A model generated the notes under the pieces. The model searched no databases. It saw nothing but the letters and a program-made list of their open reading frames with translations, and was not told the origin of the DNA. A program made the position numbers and the translations under genes. A stretch of 64,000 bases of DNA from an uncultured Marinicella sp. (lineage in GTDB: Bacteria > Pseudomonadota > Gammaproteobacteria > Xanthomonadales > Marinicellaceae), in assembly GCA_947502925.1 (NCBI GenBank), contig CANNBS010000001.1:744001-808000 (forward strand), read 5' to 3'. Shown in pieces: positions 1-9,348 of this stretch (within the stretch, counting starts at the first letter, position 1; each line of letters starts with the position of its first letter).

Positions 1-1924
1 TTAAAGCCGCTTCCGGCGAATCCACATACCGGGCTTGGGCGCGGTAAAACAGACGTTGTTCAGCGCCTGAGTTTTCATAAATTTTAATGTCATCATCATA
101 AACCAGCGGCATGCTCAATGATTCATCAAGTGGTTTTTTAGATAAAATGTAACGCACATTCTGGATGTTCAAATAAGGCAGGATGCCTTCTTGTAAGCTG
201 GTTTTTTCATACACCCAAAATGACACTGTCCCGGCCAGTACCTCTTTAAAAAAACGATGATAACGCAGATTAACCGGCACATCGTAACCCCGGACTTCAT
301 CCAGCTCAGCCAGCATGTTGGTGCTCGGTTTTAATATATAGTCCAAGCCTAAAATACGGTATGGTTTTGCTTGCTGGTGCAAAAATTGCACGGATGCAGG
401 TTTTTTGACGGGAAAAACATGATCCGTATTAACAGTCGGGTTCCAGCCGTGGTTAAACCACCAGAGATCGGCGAACACCACGACCAACATGATATAACCC
501 ATCCAGCGTTTATTTTTATGCGCTAAATAACAGCTGACCAAGACCACTAAAAGCACACCGGAAATCATCCAGGCGCGTTGCTGTAATGCGGTTTTTAATA
601 CGGCTAAATCAGCCACCGCCCCCGGATAATCAGCGCCCTGCCAAAAGAAACTGATGGCCCAAACCCCCAACAACAGCAGTAATCCTGTCACCATGAGGAA
701 TGTTGGATTGATGTGATTCTGTGAACAACAATGCCAGCCAATACCCGCTAACAGGCTCCCTGAAAAAGCAATCAGAGCCGCCCAGTAAAACATCGGCAAA
801 TGGCCCATCACCGGTAAATGTTTGAATATATCGTAAAGCGGTCCGATATCGAAGGCCAGCATTAAAGTCACCCCAAGAACCATCAGCCACGGCAGCATCT
901 GACGCCCACCTTTAAAAAGAGCCACGGCCACTAAAGGCAATGCGCTTACACCCAGATACACAGAACTGATGTGATAACCCATGTAGTCGTCGATCCAGCC
1001 GGGCAGGGTGAAGATATCGGCAAACACTGCAGTAGCCATGGCTGAAAGTGGCATGGTATAAACCCAGTCTGAACTGCGCTCTTCCCACACCGCTGCCACC
1101 GTCAAGAACTCTAAAAAAGGCAGCATCATCACCGCGGCCAGAAACAAGGAGCCGACATAAGCACCAGCAAATTGCCAACATAATCGCCAACACATTGTAT
1201 GAAGCTGTATTGCCCGCACCAATAAATACACCGCACAGGCCATGGCAGTGAACAAGGCAATTTCCACATGCCCGGCAAATAAAGTAACGGCCGTGACTAA
1301 AGCCAGCAGAGCCACTGCTTTAATCGTTTGTCGTTGTAACAGGTTTTCGGTGGCATAAAAACACAAGGGAATCAGTAATGTGACGTTACTGTGCGGGTGA
1401 TTGAGCCAAAAAATATGGAATGAACAAAACCCAAAGGCCACCCCGGCAATTAATGCCGCCGAATGCGTTAACTGCAATCGCCGAGCCAAAAGGTATGTAA
1501 ACCATGGTGCCAGAATCACTTTTAATAAAGCACTGACGGTAAAGCCCCAACCGGCCGGCAGCACAAAGTGCCCCCAGTTTAGCGGAAATAATAAAGCCGA
1601 TTGGGTGTTGGCCAGCAAGGGTGTCCCGCTGAGGATAAAGGGGTTCCACAGTGGCCACATGCCTTGCCAAATTTGGGTTTTAGCCGCCAGAAAAAATGCC
1701 AGAAATTCCGTTGTCTGATCCTGAATATAAGGATTTCCAGGCGCTAATAAATCATCGGGACGAATCGAACTCCAGGGACTGACAAAAAACACATAGTCAC
1801 TTTGTGAAATCAGATAACCCCACAGGACCGGATAAAAAAATATCAAACCCAGTAAAGAATAAACCAATAGCGCAACCAACGCCTGCTTATCCAGTCTCTG
1901 CACGTTATTTTCGGTTAAATTCAT
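1..1924 (-). CDS. YfhO-like polytopic membrane protein, C-terminus cut by window edge
   Basis: An open frame starts at an ATG at 1924-1922 (MNLTENNVQRLDK) and runs without a stop to base 1, giving 641 residues with the carboxy end missing. It opens with a hydrophobic helix, then a loop with DQTTEFLAFF and a WPLWNPFILSGTPLLAN stretch, followed by about ten further hydrophobic segments. A long loop, an early acidic segment and then WNP-type motifs are usual in YfhO-type, GT-C-like membrane proteins linked to glycolipid or wall-polymer glycosylation in other bacteria. The last visible part (about residues 520-641) is soluble and probably periplasmic. No strong Shine-Dalgarno sequence precedes the ATG. 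The family call rests on composition and a few motifs, so the exact substrate is unknown. It is transcribed away from plsC. Confidence 0.7.
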   Translation of the reverse strand, partial: MNLTENNVQRLDKQALVALLVYSLLGLIFFYPVLWGYLISQSDYVFFVSPWSSIRPDDLLAPGNPYIQDQTTEFLAFFLAAKTQIWQGMWPLWNPFILSGTPLLANTQSALLFPLNWGHFVLPAGWGFTVSALLKVILAPWFTYLLARRLQLTHSAALIAGVAFGFCSFHIFWLNHPHSNVTLLIPLCFYATENLLQRQTIKAVALLALVTAVTLFAGHVEIALFTAMACAVYLLVRAIQLHTMCWRLCWQFAGAYVGSLFLAAVMMLPFLEFLTVAAVWEERSSDWVYTMPLSAMATAVFADIFTLPGWIDDYMGYHISSVYLGVSALPLVAVALFKGGRQMLPWLMVLGVTLMLAFDIGPLYDIFKHLPVMGHLPMFYWAALIAFSGSLLAGIGWHCCSQNHINPTFLMVTGLLLLLGVWAISFFWQGADYPGAVADLAVLKTALQQRAWMISGVLLVVLVSCYLAHKNKRWMGYIMLVVVFADLWWFNHGWNPTVNTDHVFPVKKPASVQFLHQQAKPYRILGLDYILKPSTNMLAELDEVRGYDVPVNLRYHRFFKEVLAGTVSFWVYEKTSLQEGILPYLNIQNVRYILSKKPLDESLSMPLVYDDDIKIYENSGAEQRLFYRAQARYVDSPEAAL

Positions 1925-2068
1925 CAACTATCAAAACACCCTAATAAATCGGGCTCAAAGAACAAACCGCACATTATAAACCAAAGGTCCGTGGTGTGTT
2001 GAGTTTGGTTGGAGCCGGTATAGGCGTCCGCTATGGCCTCGGTCTCTTATCCCGTCTCGACGCTAACA

Positions 2069-2084
2069 CCGCCATTCATGGCGG
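2069..2084. repeat. GC-rich hairpin in the yfhO-plsC gap
   Basis: CCGCCA-TTCA-TGGCGG forms a perfect 6-bp stem with a 4-base loop, inside a GC-rich patch (about 2010-2090) that differs from the AT-rich flanks. It lies between divergent genes, so it is not an ordinary end-of-gene terminator. The patch codes for nothing recognisable. Confidence 0.4.
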
Positions 2085-2148
2085 CCGCTTTCATTTTTAT
2101 CTCTCAGTCACAATTGTAAAAATGAATGAAGTCCCAAGGACATTCCAT

Positions 2149-2154
2149 TATAAT
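2149..2154 (+). promoter_or_regulatory. Probable -10 element of the plsC-uppP operon
   Basis: A perfect TATAAT lies 28 bases before the TTG start of the acyltransferase gene. No good -35 hexamer is found at 16-18 bases upstream. If used, the 5' leader would be only about 20 bases and has no clear Shine-Dalgarno sequence. Confidence 0.45.
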
Positions 2155-2181
2155 ACGCGCTGTTACTAAACCCTCTGAACT

Positions 2182-2961
2182 TTGAGCCACTTACTTCATT
2201 ATTCTCGTCAATCTGTGCGCCTGCTGCTTTTTATATTTGCGCTGGTGGGTGTTTTGCCTGTGGTGATATTCATTATTATTCTGTCAAAGCTGTTTCGCTT
2301 AAGGACAATAAATCAATGGATCGTTACCAGGTGGTCGCAATTGTTGTGTTATATCATGGGTCTCAAGGTTGTCATACATGGTGACAGGCCGGTTTCGCCG
2401 GTTATGGTTGTGGCGAATCATGTATCCTGGCTGGATATACCCATTATCCATTCCTGGATTCTGGCCGGTTTTGTGGCTAAAAATGAAATAAAATACTGGC
2501 CTGTACTGGGTTGGCTTGCGATGGCCGGCGATACGGTATTCTTACATCGGGGTAACAGTGAATCCCGGAAAACAGTCCTTAATAAATTAAAAAAACGCTT
2601 CAGTCAACATCGCTCGGTGGCCATATTTCCTGAAGGTACGGTCACCGATGGCAGTTATCTCAGGCCTTTTCACCGCCAACTGATTCGTGCCGCTGTCGAA
2701 ACCAGGACGCCCGTTGTTCCGGTGGCAATAAAATTCTTAAATCAACAAGGTCAACGTGAGTCACGGGTCGGTTTTATCGATGACGAGCCTTTTTTACAGC
2801 ATGTTTTTAGACTATTAAAATTGCCTCAGACCACTGTGGAAATCCACTGTGGGCCGGCCTTAACCCAATTCGATGCAGGGACCCGAACGCTCACTGTTTT
2901 GGCGCGTAATTACATCGAACAACAGCTTTTGCAAGATGATTATTTATCGTCCGCGATTTAA
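2182..2961 (+). CDS. plsC: 1-acyl-sn-glycerol-3-phosphate acyltransferase (PlsC-type)
   Basis: A 259-residue membrane-bound acyltransferase that would acylate lysophosphatidic acid to phosphatidic acid, the second step of phospholipid synthesis. The HX4D catalytic motif is visible as NHVSWLD (His about 80, Asp about 85), followed by the substrate-binding FPEGT (about 149-153). An N-terminal hydrophobic helix (about 13-36) anchors it to the inner membrane. The start used is a TTG; no in-frame ATG lies before residue 59 and the motifs demand the upstream sequence. The 3' end overlaps the next gene by 26 bases, so it is the first gene of an operon. A side role such as lysophospholipid or ornithine-lipid acylation cannot be excluded from sequence. 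Confidence 0.85.
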   Translation: MSHLLHYSRQSVRLLLFIFALVGVLPVVIFIIILSKLFRLRTINQWIVTRWSQLLCYIMGLKVVIHGDRPVSPVMVVANHVSWLDIPIIHSWILAGFVAKNEIKYWPVLGWLAMAGDTVFLHRGNSESRKTVLNKLKKRFSQHRSVAIFPEGTVTDGSYLRPFHRQLIRAAVETRTPVVPVAIKFLNQQGQRESRVGFIDDEPFLQHVFRLLKLPQTTVEIHCGPALTQFDAGTRTLTVLARNYIEQQLLQDDYLSSAI

Positions 2962-3886
2962 ACCGAAAAATCGTCATTTACAATCGATTTTAGCCAGCGC
3001 TAAATGGCGCTTATGGCCATTGCGCCACGATAATCCGGTTAAAGAAGCCCAACAGGATGACCTGATTGAAACACCGCTGGCAACGTTACAGGGTTTTTAC
3101 AGTCCGCACCCCCAGGACGGGGAACATCTGGCGATTTTAATTCATGGCTGGGAAGGCAGCGCAGAATCCACTTATTTGCAGTTGATGGCGCATCATTTAT
3201 TTGCTGCCGGTGTCAGTGTTTATCGATTGAATTTGCGTGACCACGGAGATTCGCATCATTTGAATGAAGATTTATTCCATTCATGTCGTCTGGCCGAAGT
3301 GGTGGCTGCCTTACAACAACTCAATCAACGTTTTAAGGGTAAACAACAGCATTTAATCGGGTTTTCACTCGGTGGCAATTTTGCGGTGCGGGCAGCGGCA
3401 GCCGATAACTTGAGCTTTGCAGGTGTGTATGCGGTCTCACCGCCGGTTAATCCCGAAAACAGTATGCGCGCCATTGAAGCATCCAACTTATACGGTCGCT
3501 ATTTTTTACGCAAATGGAAACGCTCATTACACAAAAAACACAAGCTGTTTCCGCACCTGTTTGAAGGCACCGATTGGCAAGCCCAAAAAAGCTTACAATC
3601 GCTGACAGAAGCCCTGGTGTTAAAGCACACTGAATTTGACACGGCACGTGATTATTTTCACGGCTACAGCCTCACCCCGGAATTAATTAAGACCATTAAC
3701 AACCCCACCCAAATTATTACTGCCTGGGATGATCCGGTGATTCCTTTTGCTGATTTTAGTACAATTGACCGATTATCCAACATTAAGTTAGTCACCACGC
3801 CTCAGGGCGGCCACTGCGGTTTTATTAAAAACTGGCGACTGGACAGCTGGGTGGAAGAATACATTATTAATGAGATTACATCATGA
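2936..3886 (+). CDS. YheT-family alpha/beta hydrolase
   Basis: A 316-residue alpha/beta hydrolase. The N-terminal RPRFKPKNRHLQSILAS segment is typical of the YheT/ABHD1 branch (conserved HLQ-T/S). The nucleophile elbow is GFSLGG (Ser about 144), the acid is probably in WDDPVIPF (about 265) and the histidine in GGHCGF (about 293); an oxyanion-hole HGWEGS follows the first strand (about 70). I chose the ATG at 2936 because family members begin just before the RPxxxxxxHLQ motif; an in-frame ATG at 2873 would add 21 residues lying wholly within plsC. The ester substrate is unknown, but the place directly behind plsC suggests lipid metabolism. It overlaps the next gene by ATGA. Confidence 0.85.
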   Translation: MIIYRPRFKPKNRHLQSILASAKWRLWPLRHDNPVKEAQQDDLIETPLATLQGFYSPHPQDGEHLAILIHGWEGSAESTYLQLMAHHLFAAGVSVYRLNLRDHGDSHHLNEDLFHSCRLAEVVAALQQLNQRFKGKQQHLIGFSLGGNFAVRAAAADNLSFAGVYAVSPPVNPENSMRAIEASNLYGRYFLRKWKRSLHKKHKLFPHLFEGTDWQAQKSLQSLTEALVLKHTEFDTARDYFHGYSLTPELIKTINNPTQIITAWDDPVIPFADFSTIDRLSNIKLVTTPQGGHCGFIKNWRLDSWVEEYIINEITS

Positions 3887-5883
3887 ATGATTTAGTACAA
3901 ATTAAAAAACAACACCAAAAAGGTCACCTTAAAAAGGCCATTGACGGCTATCGGGAGTACCTGAAAAAAAATCCCAATGACGACGATGCCCATTTTGCTT
4001 TAGCACTGGCCTACAAGGACAACAAAGCCTTTGAGCAAGCGCTTAAAGCGGCCGACGAAGCGATTAAACTGGCACCATCAGCTGAACGCTATCTGCAATT
4101 TAAAGGCCAGATGCTGATGGCGCTGGGCCAAATAGACGAGGCAGAAAAAGCCTTCCGAAATTCTTTAAAACACAACCCGAATTTATATTTCTCCTACCTG
4201 GCCTTGGGTGATATTTTTCTGATTCGGGAACAATTTCAGGATGCCGAAGAACAATACCGTCTGGCTATGCGGGTTCATCAGGAGGCGGCACCCGGTGCAG
4301 TCAAGCTGGCCAAACTGATGCTAATTTTGGGTCGAACTGAAGAAGCGGACAGCGTTCTGCAAGCGGCTGCTTTGCATCACAGTGATGATCCTGAAATCAA
4401 ATTGTACCAGGGCGTTGTTAATCTTGAAAATGGCGAATTGGCCTTTGCTGAGTTGCATTTTAAACAATTACTCAAAGATCACCCCCAATATATTTTGGCC
4501 AAGGCTTTTTTAGCCATCAGTATTATTAACCATGACCAAAAACAGGCCGCAAAGCTATTGAACGAACTGATCGAAGCCAGACATCAAACACCTGAACTCA
4601 TGGCCGCCACTGCCATGCTGTCATTTAAACAAAAACATTTTCAGGAAGCTGCTGATTACCTGTTGAGTGTGTGCCGCTCATCATTGGCTTATCCCAGTTG
4701 GTTTATCACCTTAAGTCAAACCCTGGTGGCATTAAATCGGCTCGACCAGGCGAAACAGGTGCTCGATCGATTATTGGAACGCGGTAAGAATGACCGGGCC
4801 ATCGTTATGCTGGCCATGATTGACCTCAGGCAGGATCAACCCAATGCGGCGATTGAGCGTTTACAAGACATTGATGAAGACAGCCCGCATTACCTTGCGG
4901 CCTTAAGGCAACTGATGCAAGCGTATCACCAAACCCGTCAGTGGTCATCGGCACTGCAAGCGGCTGAAACACTTATTGAAAATAACCCGGTCAATAAGGA
5001 AGCGGTGGAAATCAAAGCCTATGCTCAATGGCAATTGTCAGAGCCCCAATCAGCTGTCGAAACACTTAATCAGGCTCTGGACAATGCAGATTTATCCGAG
5101 GCCGCTGACGATTTTCATTTGTACGCTGGCCTGTTGTTGGATGAAGCGGGTGATTATGAAGCGGCCTGGCATCACTTTAGTGCGCAACAGCACGATGAAC
5201 CCAAGCCGGTATCGTTATTATCGCCCGATGCTGAGAAACAAGTGCAAAAATGGCCCAGTCAACAACCGGATAAACAGCCGGTGTTTGTCTTTAGCGACAC
5301 GGCCACCGGCCATGCGGCTTTTGTTGAACGATTAGAACATCAGGGCATCAAAGCCCTCACGGATCGTTATCGACCGACTACACGCATGGATTTGTTTACG
5401 CAGAACTGGCAGTTTGAAGATGTGGTTCAGTTACCCGAAGCACGCTGTCATTTATTGCGCAAAAAATACCAGCAACACCTTAAACGCCATCATGAGAAAG
5501 GTCCCTTTGCAGACTTTATTCCCATGACCGCGTTAAATATGGCTTTAATCAAAAAGATCTTTCCTGCCGCTCAAGTGATTGTTTTAGATCGCAGTATGCC
5601 TGATCGTTTACTGCATCAAAAAGTCTTCGCCAACAGTCGCTTTTCTGCCAACGATTGGGGTCGTTTAAAAAACCAGCTGATTGCCATGAATCCGAATATC
5701 AGTCTGATTGATATTGACAGCCTCGTTGCCAATGATCAGGCTGTTCTGGATGCACTTTCAGCGATTTTTGAATCCAAAATTTCACCCTTCGAATCACCTG
5801 AAGTGATGCCCATGGAGCGCTTGATGTTGCCTAAAGACCGCTGGAAAGCCTACCAATCTTATCTGAAACCAAATGCTTCATGA
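3883..5883 (+). CDS. TPR protein with degenerate sulfotransferase-like C-terminal domain
   Basis: A 666-residue soluble protein without signal peptide. Residues 1 to about 440 are tandem tetratricopeptide repeats (for example NPNDDDAHFALALAYKDN and NPNLYFSYLALGDIF). From about residue 464 there is a different alpha/beta domain that resembles the sulfotransferase domain often fused to TPRs: PVFVFSDTATG sits where PIFIVGMPRSGTT (the phosphosulfate loop) would be, and VIVLDRSMPDRLLHQKVF where the FIHxxRDPRD motif would be. The key Arg-Ser-Gly-Thr-Thr is lost, so catalysis is unlikely. ATGA overlaps on both sides (3883-3886 and 5880-5883) tie it to the lipid and wall-carrier operon. The sulfotransferase relation is my inference from motif alignment by eye. 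Confidence 0.7.
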   Translation: MNDLVQIKKQHQKGHLKKAIDGYREYLKKNPNDDDAHFALALAYKDNKAFEQALKAADEAIKLAPSAERYLQFKGQMLMALGQIDEAEKAFRNSLKHNPNLYFSYLALGDIFLIREQFQDAEEQYRLAMRVHQEAAPGAVKLAKLMLILGRTEEADSVLQAAALHHSDDPEIKLYQGVVNLENGELAFAELHFKQLLKDHPQYILAKAFLAISIINHDQKQAAKLLNELIEARHQTPELMAATAMLSFKQKHFQEAADYLLSVCRSSLAYPSWFITLSQTLVALNRLDQAKQVLDRLLERGKNDRAIVMLAMIDLRQDQPNAAIERLQDIDEDSPHYLAALRQLMQAYHQTRQWSSALQAAETLIENNPVNKEAVEIKAYAQWQLSEPQSAVETLNQALDNADLSEAADDFHLYAGLLLDEAGDYEAAWHHFSAQQHDEPKPVSLLSPDAEKQVQKWPSQQPDKQPVFVFSDTATGHAAFVERLEHQGIKALTDRYRPTTRMDLFTQNWQFEDVVQLPEARCHLLRKKYQQHLKRHHEKGPFADFIPMTALNMALIKKIFPAAQVIVLDRSMPDRLLHQKVFANSRFSANDWGRLKNQLIAMNPNISLIDIDSLVANDQAVLDALSAIFESKISPFESPEVMPMERLMLPKDRWKAYQSYLKPNAS

Positions 5884-6635
5884 TTGATTTCTGGCACAGT
5901 CTGGTGTTGGCCCTGATTCAGGGCCTGACCGAGTTTTTGCCGGTGTCATCCTCTGCACATTTAATTCTGGTGGGGTTGTTCGGTGATTGGCAGGATCAGG
6001 GCATCATCATTGATATTGCCGCTCATCTGGGTTCTTTACTGGCGGTGATGATTTATTTTCGACGCGACATCATTAACCTTTTATCCGGACGGCACAATCA
6101 ATTATTGATTCAGCTTATTATCGCCACCATACCGATTGTGGTGGCCGGTTTATTGTTCGCAGGCTGGGTCAGTGACATGGGCCGTTCAGTTATTGTGATT
6201 GCAGTGGCCAGTGCGGTTTTTGGCGTGTTGTTATGGTTGAGCCAGCGATTAGCGAAACAGGCTGAACTGAACAGTAAATCAGCTTTGCTTATTGGCCTGG
6301 CACAATGCCTGGCTTTGATTCCCGGTGCCTCACGCTCCGGCGTCACCCTCACCGCCGGCATGGCCTTGGGCTTAAGTAAAACCACCGCTGCACGTTTTAG
6401 CTTTTTATTGGCTATTCCAACCATTTTAATGGCCGCGGCCTATGCCGGACTACAATGGTACCAACAACCGGTGATGGTGGATTACGCTGCGGTTATAACA
6501 GTCATTGTGTTGAGCTTTTTCAGCGCCTGGCTGGTGATTGCTTTATTTATGAAATTTATAGAGCGCATTGATTTTATCTGGTTTATGTTTTACCGTTTAT
6601 TGTTGGCGATTGTGCTATTTATGGTGGTGATATGA
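5880..6635 (+). CDS. uppP: Undecaprenyl-diphosphatase (BacA/UppP family)
   Basis: A 251-residue polytopic inner-membrane enzyme that dephosphorylates undecaprenyl pyrophosphate so that the lipid carrier can be reused in peptidoglycan and polysaccharide synthesis; overproduction in other bacteria gives bacitracin resistance. Both family signatures are clear: TEFLPVSSSAH near residue 17 and GASRSGVT near residue 150, with the expected reentrant hydrophobic segments around them. The length is slightly below the E. coli enzyme (273). The gene starts inside the stop codon of the TPR gene (ATGA) and its own stop overlaps the next gene in the same way, indicating translational coupling. Confidence 0.95.
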   Translation: MIDFWHSLVLALIQGLTEFLPVSSSAHLILVGLFGDWQDQGIIIDIAAHLGSLLAVMIYFRRDIINLLSGRHNQLLIQLIIATIPIVVAGLLFAGWVSDMGRSVIVIAVASAVFGVLLWLSQRLAKQAELNSKSALLIGLAQCLALIPGASRSGVTLTAGMALGLSKTTAARFSFLLAIPTILMAAAYAGLQWYQQPVMVDYAAVITVIVLSFFSAWLVIALFMKFIERIDFIWFMFYRLLLAIVLFMVVI

Positions 6636-7489
6636 CCCCGTCAGAACTGACTTTTTCGACCCGCTCCGGCGACATTGCTGCATTAGAATGGGGTGCGGGC
6701 AATACAAACCTTATTCTGGCTCTGCATGGCTGGCTGGACAATGCCGCCAGTTTTTCTCAGCTGGCACCGATTCTGGCAGATCAGGATTATCATGTTATCG
6801 CCATTGATTTTCCGGGGCATGGTCGATCCCATCACCGTGCCGTGGGTCATAATTACGGGTTTATTGATTATTTACTGGATATTCAACCGGTGTTTGATCA
6901 ACTCACCCAACCCTTCACTGTGGTCGCGCATTCCATGGGTGCGGCCCTTGGTTCCATGTATGTGGCCGCTTACCCCGAAGCCGTCGATAAACTGGTTTTA
7001 ATTGAAAACTTAGGTGCCATTCCACCCTATCAAAAAGGTGAAGCCACGGAAAATTTACGCCATTCGCTGGATGAATGGCGCCGTCACAGCCTGAAACACC
7101 AACGGCATTACCCAAGTATTGATCATGCCGTTAAAGCCCGCCAAAAAGCCACGCCGATGCCCGCGGATATTTTACGTCCGATGATTGAACGCGGTTTGGG
7201 TAAAACCGTCAAGGGTTACCACTGGCGAACCGACAAGCGATTGCGTCTGGGTAGCCTGGTGCGGTTAGATGAGCAACAGATTCAGGAATTTCTGGCCGAT
7301 ATTGAAGTGCCAACCCAGCTGATATTGGCCGAACCACTGAGTTATGCCATGAATTATCCGACCATGACAGCACGGATCAATGCCCTTTCACCGACTCAGA
7401 TGGATAAACTGGCCGGCGACCACCATTTACATATGACGCAAGCAGATGCCGTCGCTGACCGAATTTTACATTTTCTCACCACACACTAA
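6632..7489 (+). CDS. Alpha/beta hydrolase (SERHL/MEST-like)
   Basis: A 285-residue cytoplasmic alpha/beta hydrolase with no signal peptide. HGWLDNAASF supplies the oxyanion-hole region (about 31-40), VAHSMGAALG the nucleophile elbow (Ser about 102), and GDHHLHM near the C-terminus the catalytic histidine. The HGWLDN and HSMGA wording is typical of serine-hydrolase-like proteins related to epoxide hydrolases. It is the last gene of the operon, coupled to uppP by an ATGA overlap and followed at once by a strong hairpin terminator. The substrate is unknown. Confidence 0.8.
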   Translation: MTPSELTFSTRSGDIAALEWGAGNTNLILALHGWLDNAASFSQLAPILADQDYHVIAIDFPGHGRSHHRAVGHNYGFIDYLLDIQPVFDQLTQPFTVVAHSMGAALGSMYVAAYPEAVDKLVLIENLGAIPPYQKGEATENLRHSLDEWRRHSLKHQRHYPSIDHAVKARQKATPMPADILRPMIERGLGKTVKGYHWRTDKRLRLGSLVRLDEQQIQEFLADIEVPTQLILAEPLSYAMNYPTMTARINALSPTQMDKLAGDHHLHMTQADAVADRILHFLTTH

Positions 7490-7515
7490 AAAACCGGGCC
7501 CTAAACCCGGTTTTT
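7489..7515. terminator. Strong bidirectional terminator after the plsC-uppP operon
   Basis: Arms AAAAACCGGG (7489-7498) and CCCGGTTTTT (7506-7515) pair perfectly around a 7-base loop. Both strands have A/T-rich tracts at the right place, so it can stop the operon from the left and the convergent gene from the right. Confidence 0.9.
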
Positions 7516-7552
7516 CGTGGTCGGATGAATCCGACAGTTTCAGTTTATAGGT

Positions 7553-9238
7553 TTACATAACAACCATGGTTGCCAGTACAGCGGCACCGGCCGATAATAC
7601 GGCAGATGCGACCAACCACCAGGCAGCCACAGCGGCTAATTTACGCGCCTGCTCAGCTTTAATGACGGCTTTACGTTGTAAATTCCGAGCTGTTCTTCGA
7701 ATGGACTGATCGGCACTGTGCAGTTTATCTGCCACAGTCTGTTTCGCATCTTCAATGGTCTGCACCACCCGATCAATGTGTTCATCATCGATGAAGCGGT
7801 TGTTAGTGACCAGGGCGCGAATGGTGTCACGATCAAACTGATCAAGACGTGCTTTAATCACATCCACACTTTGACGCGGCTCATCGACCATGTCCATGAC
7901 ATCTTGTTTAAGCGCAGCATAGGCCAGCTCATCACGTCCGGTTCGATCTAGAAAGGCGGCCACCTTACGTTCCATGCGTTTGGATAAGCGGTTGGCGTTT
8001 TCTTTATCAAATTCCGCGACGATGCGTTCAATACCGGCCTCAATTGAATCGGCATAATCATTCAGCTGATCTTTATCCAGACGGGTGTTGTTATCCAGTG
8101 CTTCGATGATACTCTCTCGATTAACACCTTCAAACTTATTGGCCACAATGGTTGTCAGGGTATTGGGGTCATTCAGCACTTCATCCAAATCCTGTTGCAA
8201 TTGCGCTTTGGAAAAACGCTCCGGCGTGGCTTCAGATAAACGTTTACGAAATTCAGCGATACGCTTATCCACATCGGCCTTTTCCTGGTTAGAAAAATTC
8301 GCCACCACGTGCTTCAGGCCATCGACAGCACCATCGCCCTTCGCATAGCTGTCGCGCATTTCATCCATTAATTCACGCAGCTGTTGGGCTTTTTTCTTGG
8401 CTTCATCTTCCGGTAGATTTTCTTGATTATTAATGGCCTCCGACAAGACTTGCTGAATCACCATCCACATGGCGCTGTTGTCTTTAGTACGTGATGTTTT
8501 CACCATGTCGTTGAGATCAGCCCGTAATTCATTGTAATCGGGTACTTTACGGTCTAATTGCGCTGTAAAGGCATCGACTTTTTGTGACACGCCATTCCAG
8601 TCAAACTGATGATTTAATTCATCTTTAATGGTTCCGATTCCATGGCGAATGATTCGATCCATCTTTTTTTGCTCAGACGGTTCAAATAATCCGGCCACCG
8701 TTTTCGAACCACTTTTAATACCGGCGGTCACTGTGGCAATTAAATTACCCAAAACGGTTCCGGCAACTTTGGTTTCCAGGTAAAACAGTAGAATAAAAAA
8801 CACCGCCCAGATAACCAGCGCCATCACAGCAGCAGTCACGGGTGTTTGAATCACACTCAGGTTAATCGCCAGTGCGGTACCGATAAATAAAGCGATACAT
8901 GTGGTCAGTACACTCCAGAGGCCGAAACCACTGGTCACCTTAACGCCCATGCTCATACTATCGTCATCATCATTGATGTCTCGATGATCTGAATTGTCAG
9001 GTGAAATATCTAACTTCGCATCCACATAACGACTGCGCACATCACCAATGGCCGATATACCCATGGCCACCGATAAAGCCGTCAGCACAAACTGGATGGC
9101 CAGCGCTAAAATCACACCGGTAATAATGGCCGTGAAATAATTAGCAGAAATAAAAGGATCCTCCACAACCGTCACCGGCTGGGCTTGAACCAAGCCGATT
9201 GGAAGTAGCGAAAGGAGTAACATCATTATTTTTTTCAT
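7553..9238 (-). CDS. Large helical membrane protein with internal repeats, unknown function
   Basis: A 561-residue protein from the ATG at 9238 (MKKIMMLLLSLL, a signal-like start ending near QAQ); an upstream in-frame ATG at 9277 would bury this signal. Hydrophobic segments lie near residues 34-60, 104-128 and 133-170, and a last one fills the C-terminus (about 533-560). The middle (about 190-525) is highly charged and helical, with a repeated unit of about 75-100 residues: one copy around 326-410 and one around 425-505 share LxxDLxxxxxxP then NNxRxxDxxxxDxxxxxIE. A weaker copy begins near 220. I do not recognise the family. It might be a membrane-spanning scaffold or tether. It stands alone between a terminator and blc. 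Confidence 0.75.
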   Translation of the reverse strand: MKKIMMLLLSLLPIGLVQAQPVTVVEDPFISANYFTAIITGVILALAIQFVLTALSVAMGISAIGDVRSRYVDAKLDISPDNSDHRDINDDDDSMSMGVKVTSGFGLWSVLTTCIALFIGTALAINLSVIQTPVTAAVMALVIWAVFFILLFYLETKVAGTVLGNLIATVTAGIKSGSKTVAGLFEPSEQKKMDRIIRHGIGTIKDELNHQFDWNGVSQKVDAFTAQLDRKVPDYNELRADLNDMVKTSRTKDNSAMWMVIQQVLSEAINNQENLPEDEAKKKAQQLRELMDEMRDSYAKGDGAVDGLKHVVANFSNQEKADVDKRIAEFRKRLSEATPERFSKAQLQQDLDEVLNDPNTLTTIVANKFEGVNRESIIEALDNNTRLDKDQLNDYADSIEAGIERIVAEFDKENANRLSKRMERKVAAFLDRTGRDELAYAALKQDVMDMVDEPRQSVDVIKARLDQFDRDTIRALVTNNRFIDDEHIDRVVQTIEDAKQTVADKLHSADQSIRRTARNLQRKAVIKAEQARKLAAVAAWWLVASAVLSAGAAVLATMVVM

Positions 9239-9348
9239 TTTAGGTACTCTTTTTTTGAAGAAGAATAAGCTTAGCAAATGAAGGTTAATATGATGTAAAA
9301 CAAACCTTAACAGAATATAAAATACAGTTCAGAATCAACTGTTTATCC

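Noticed and set aside
630..1718. Several short open frames on both strands inside the YfhO-like gene
   Set aside because: They lie in other frames of one continuous membrane-protein frame that is open from 1924 to the window edge.
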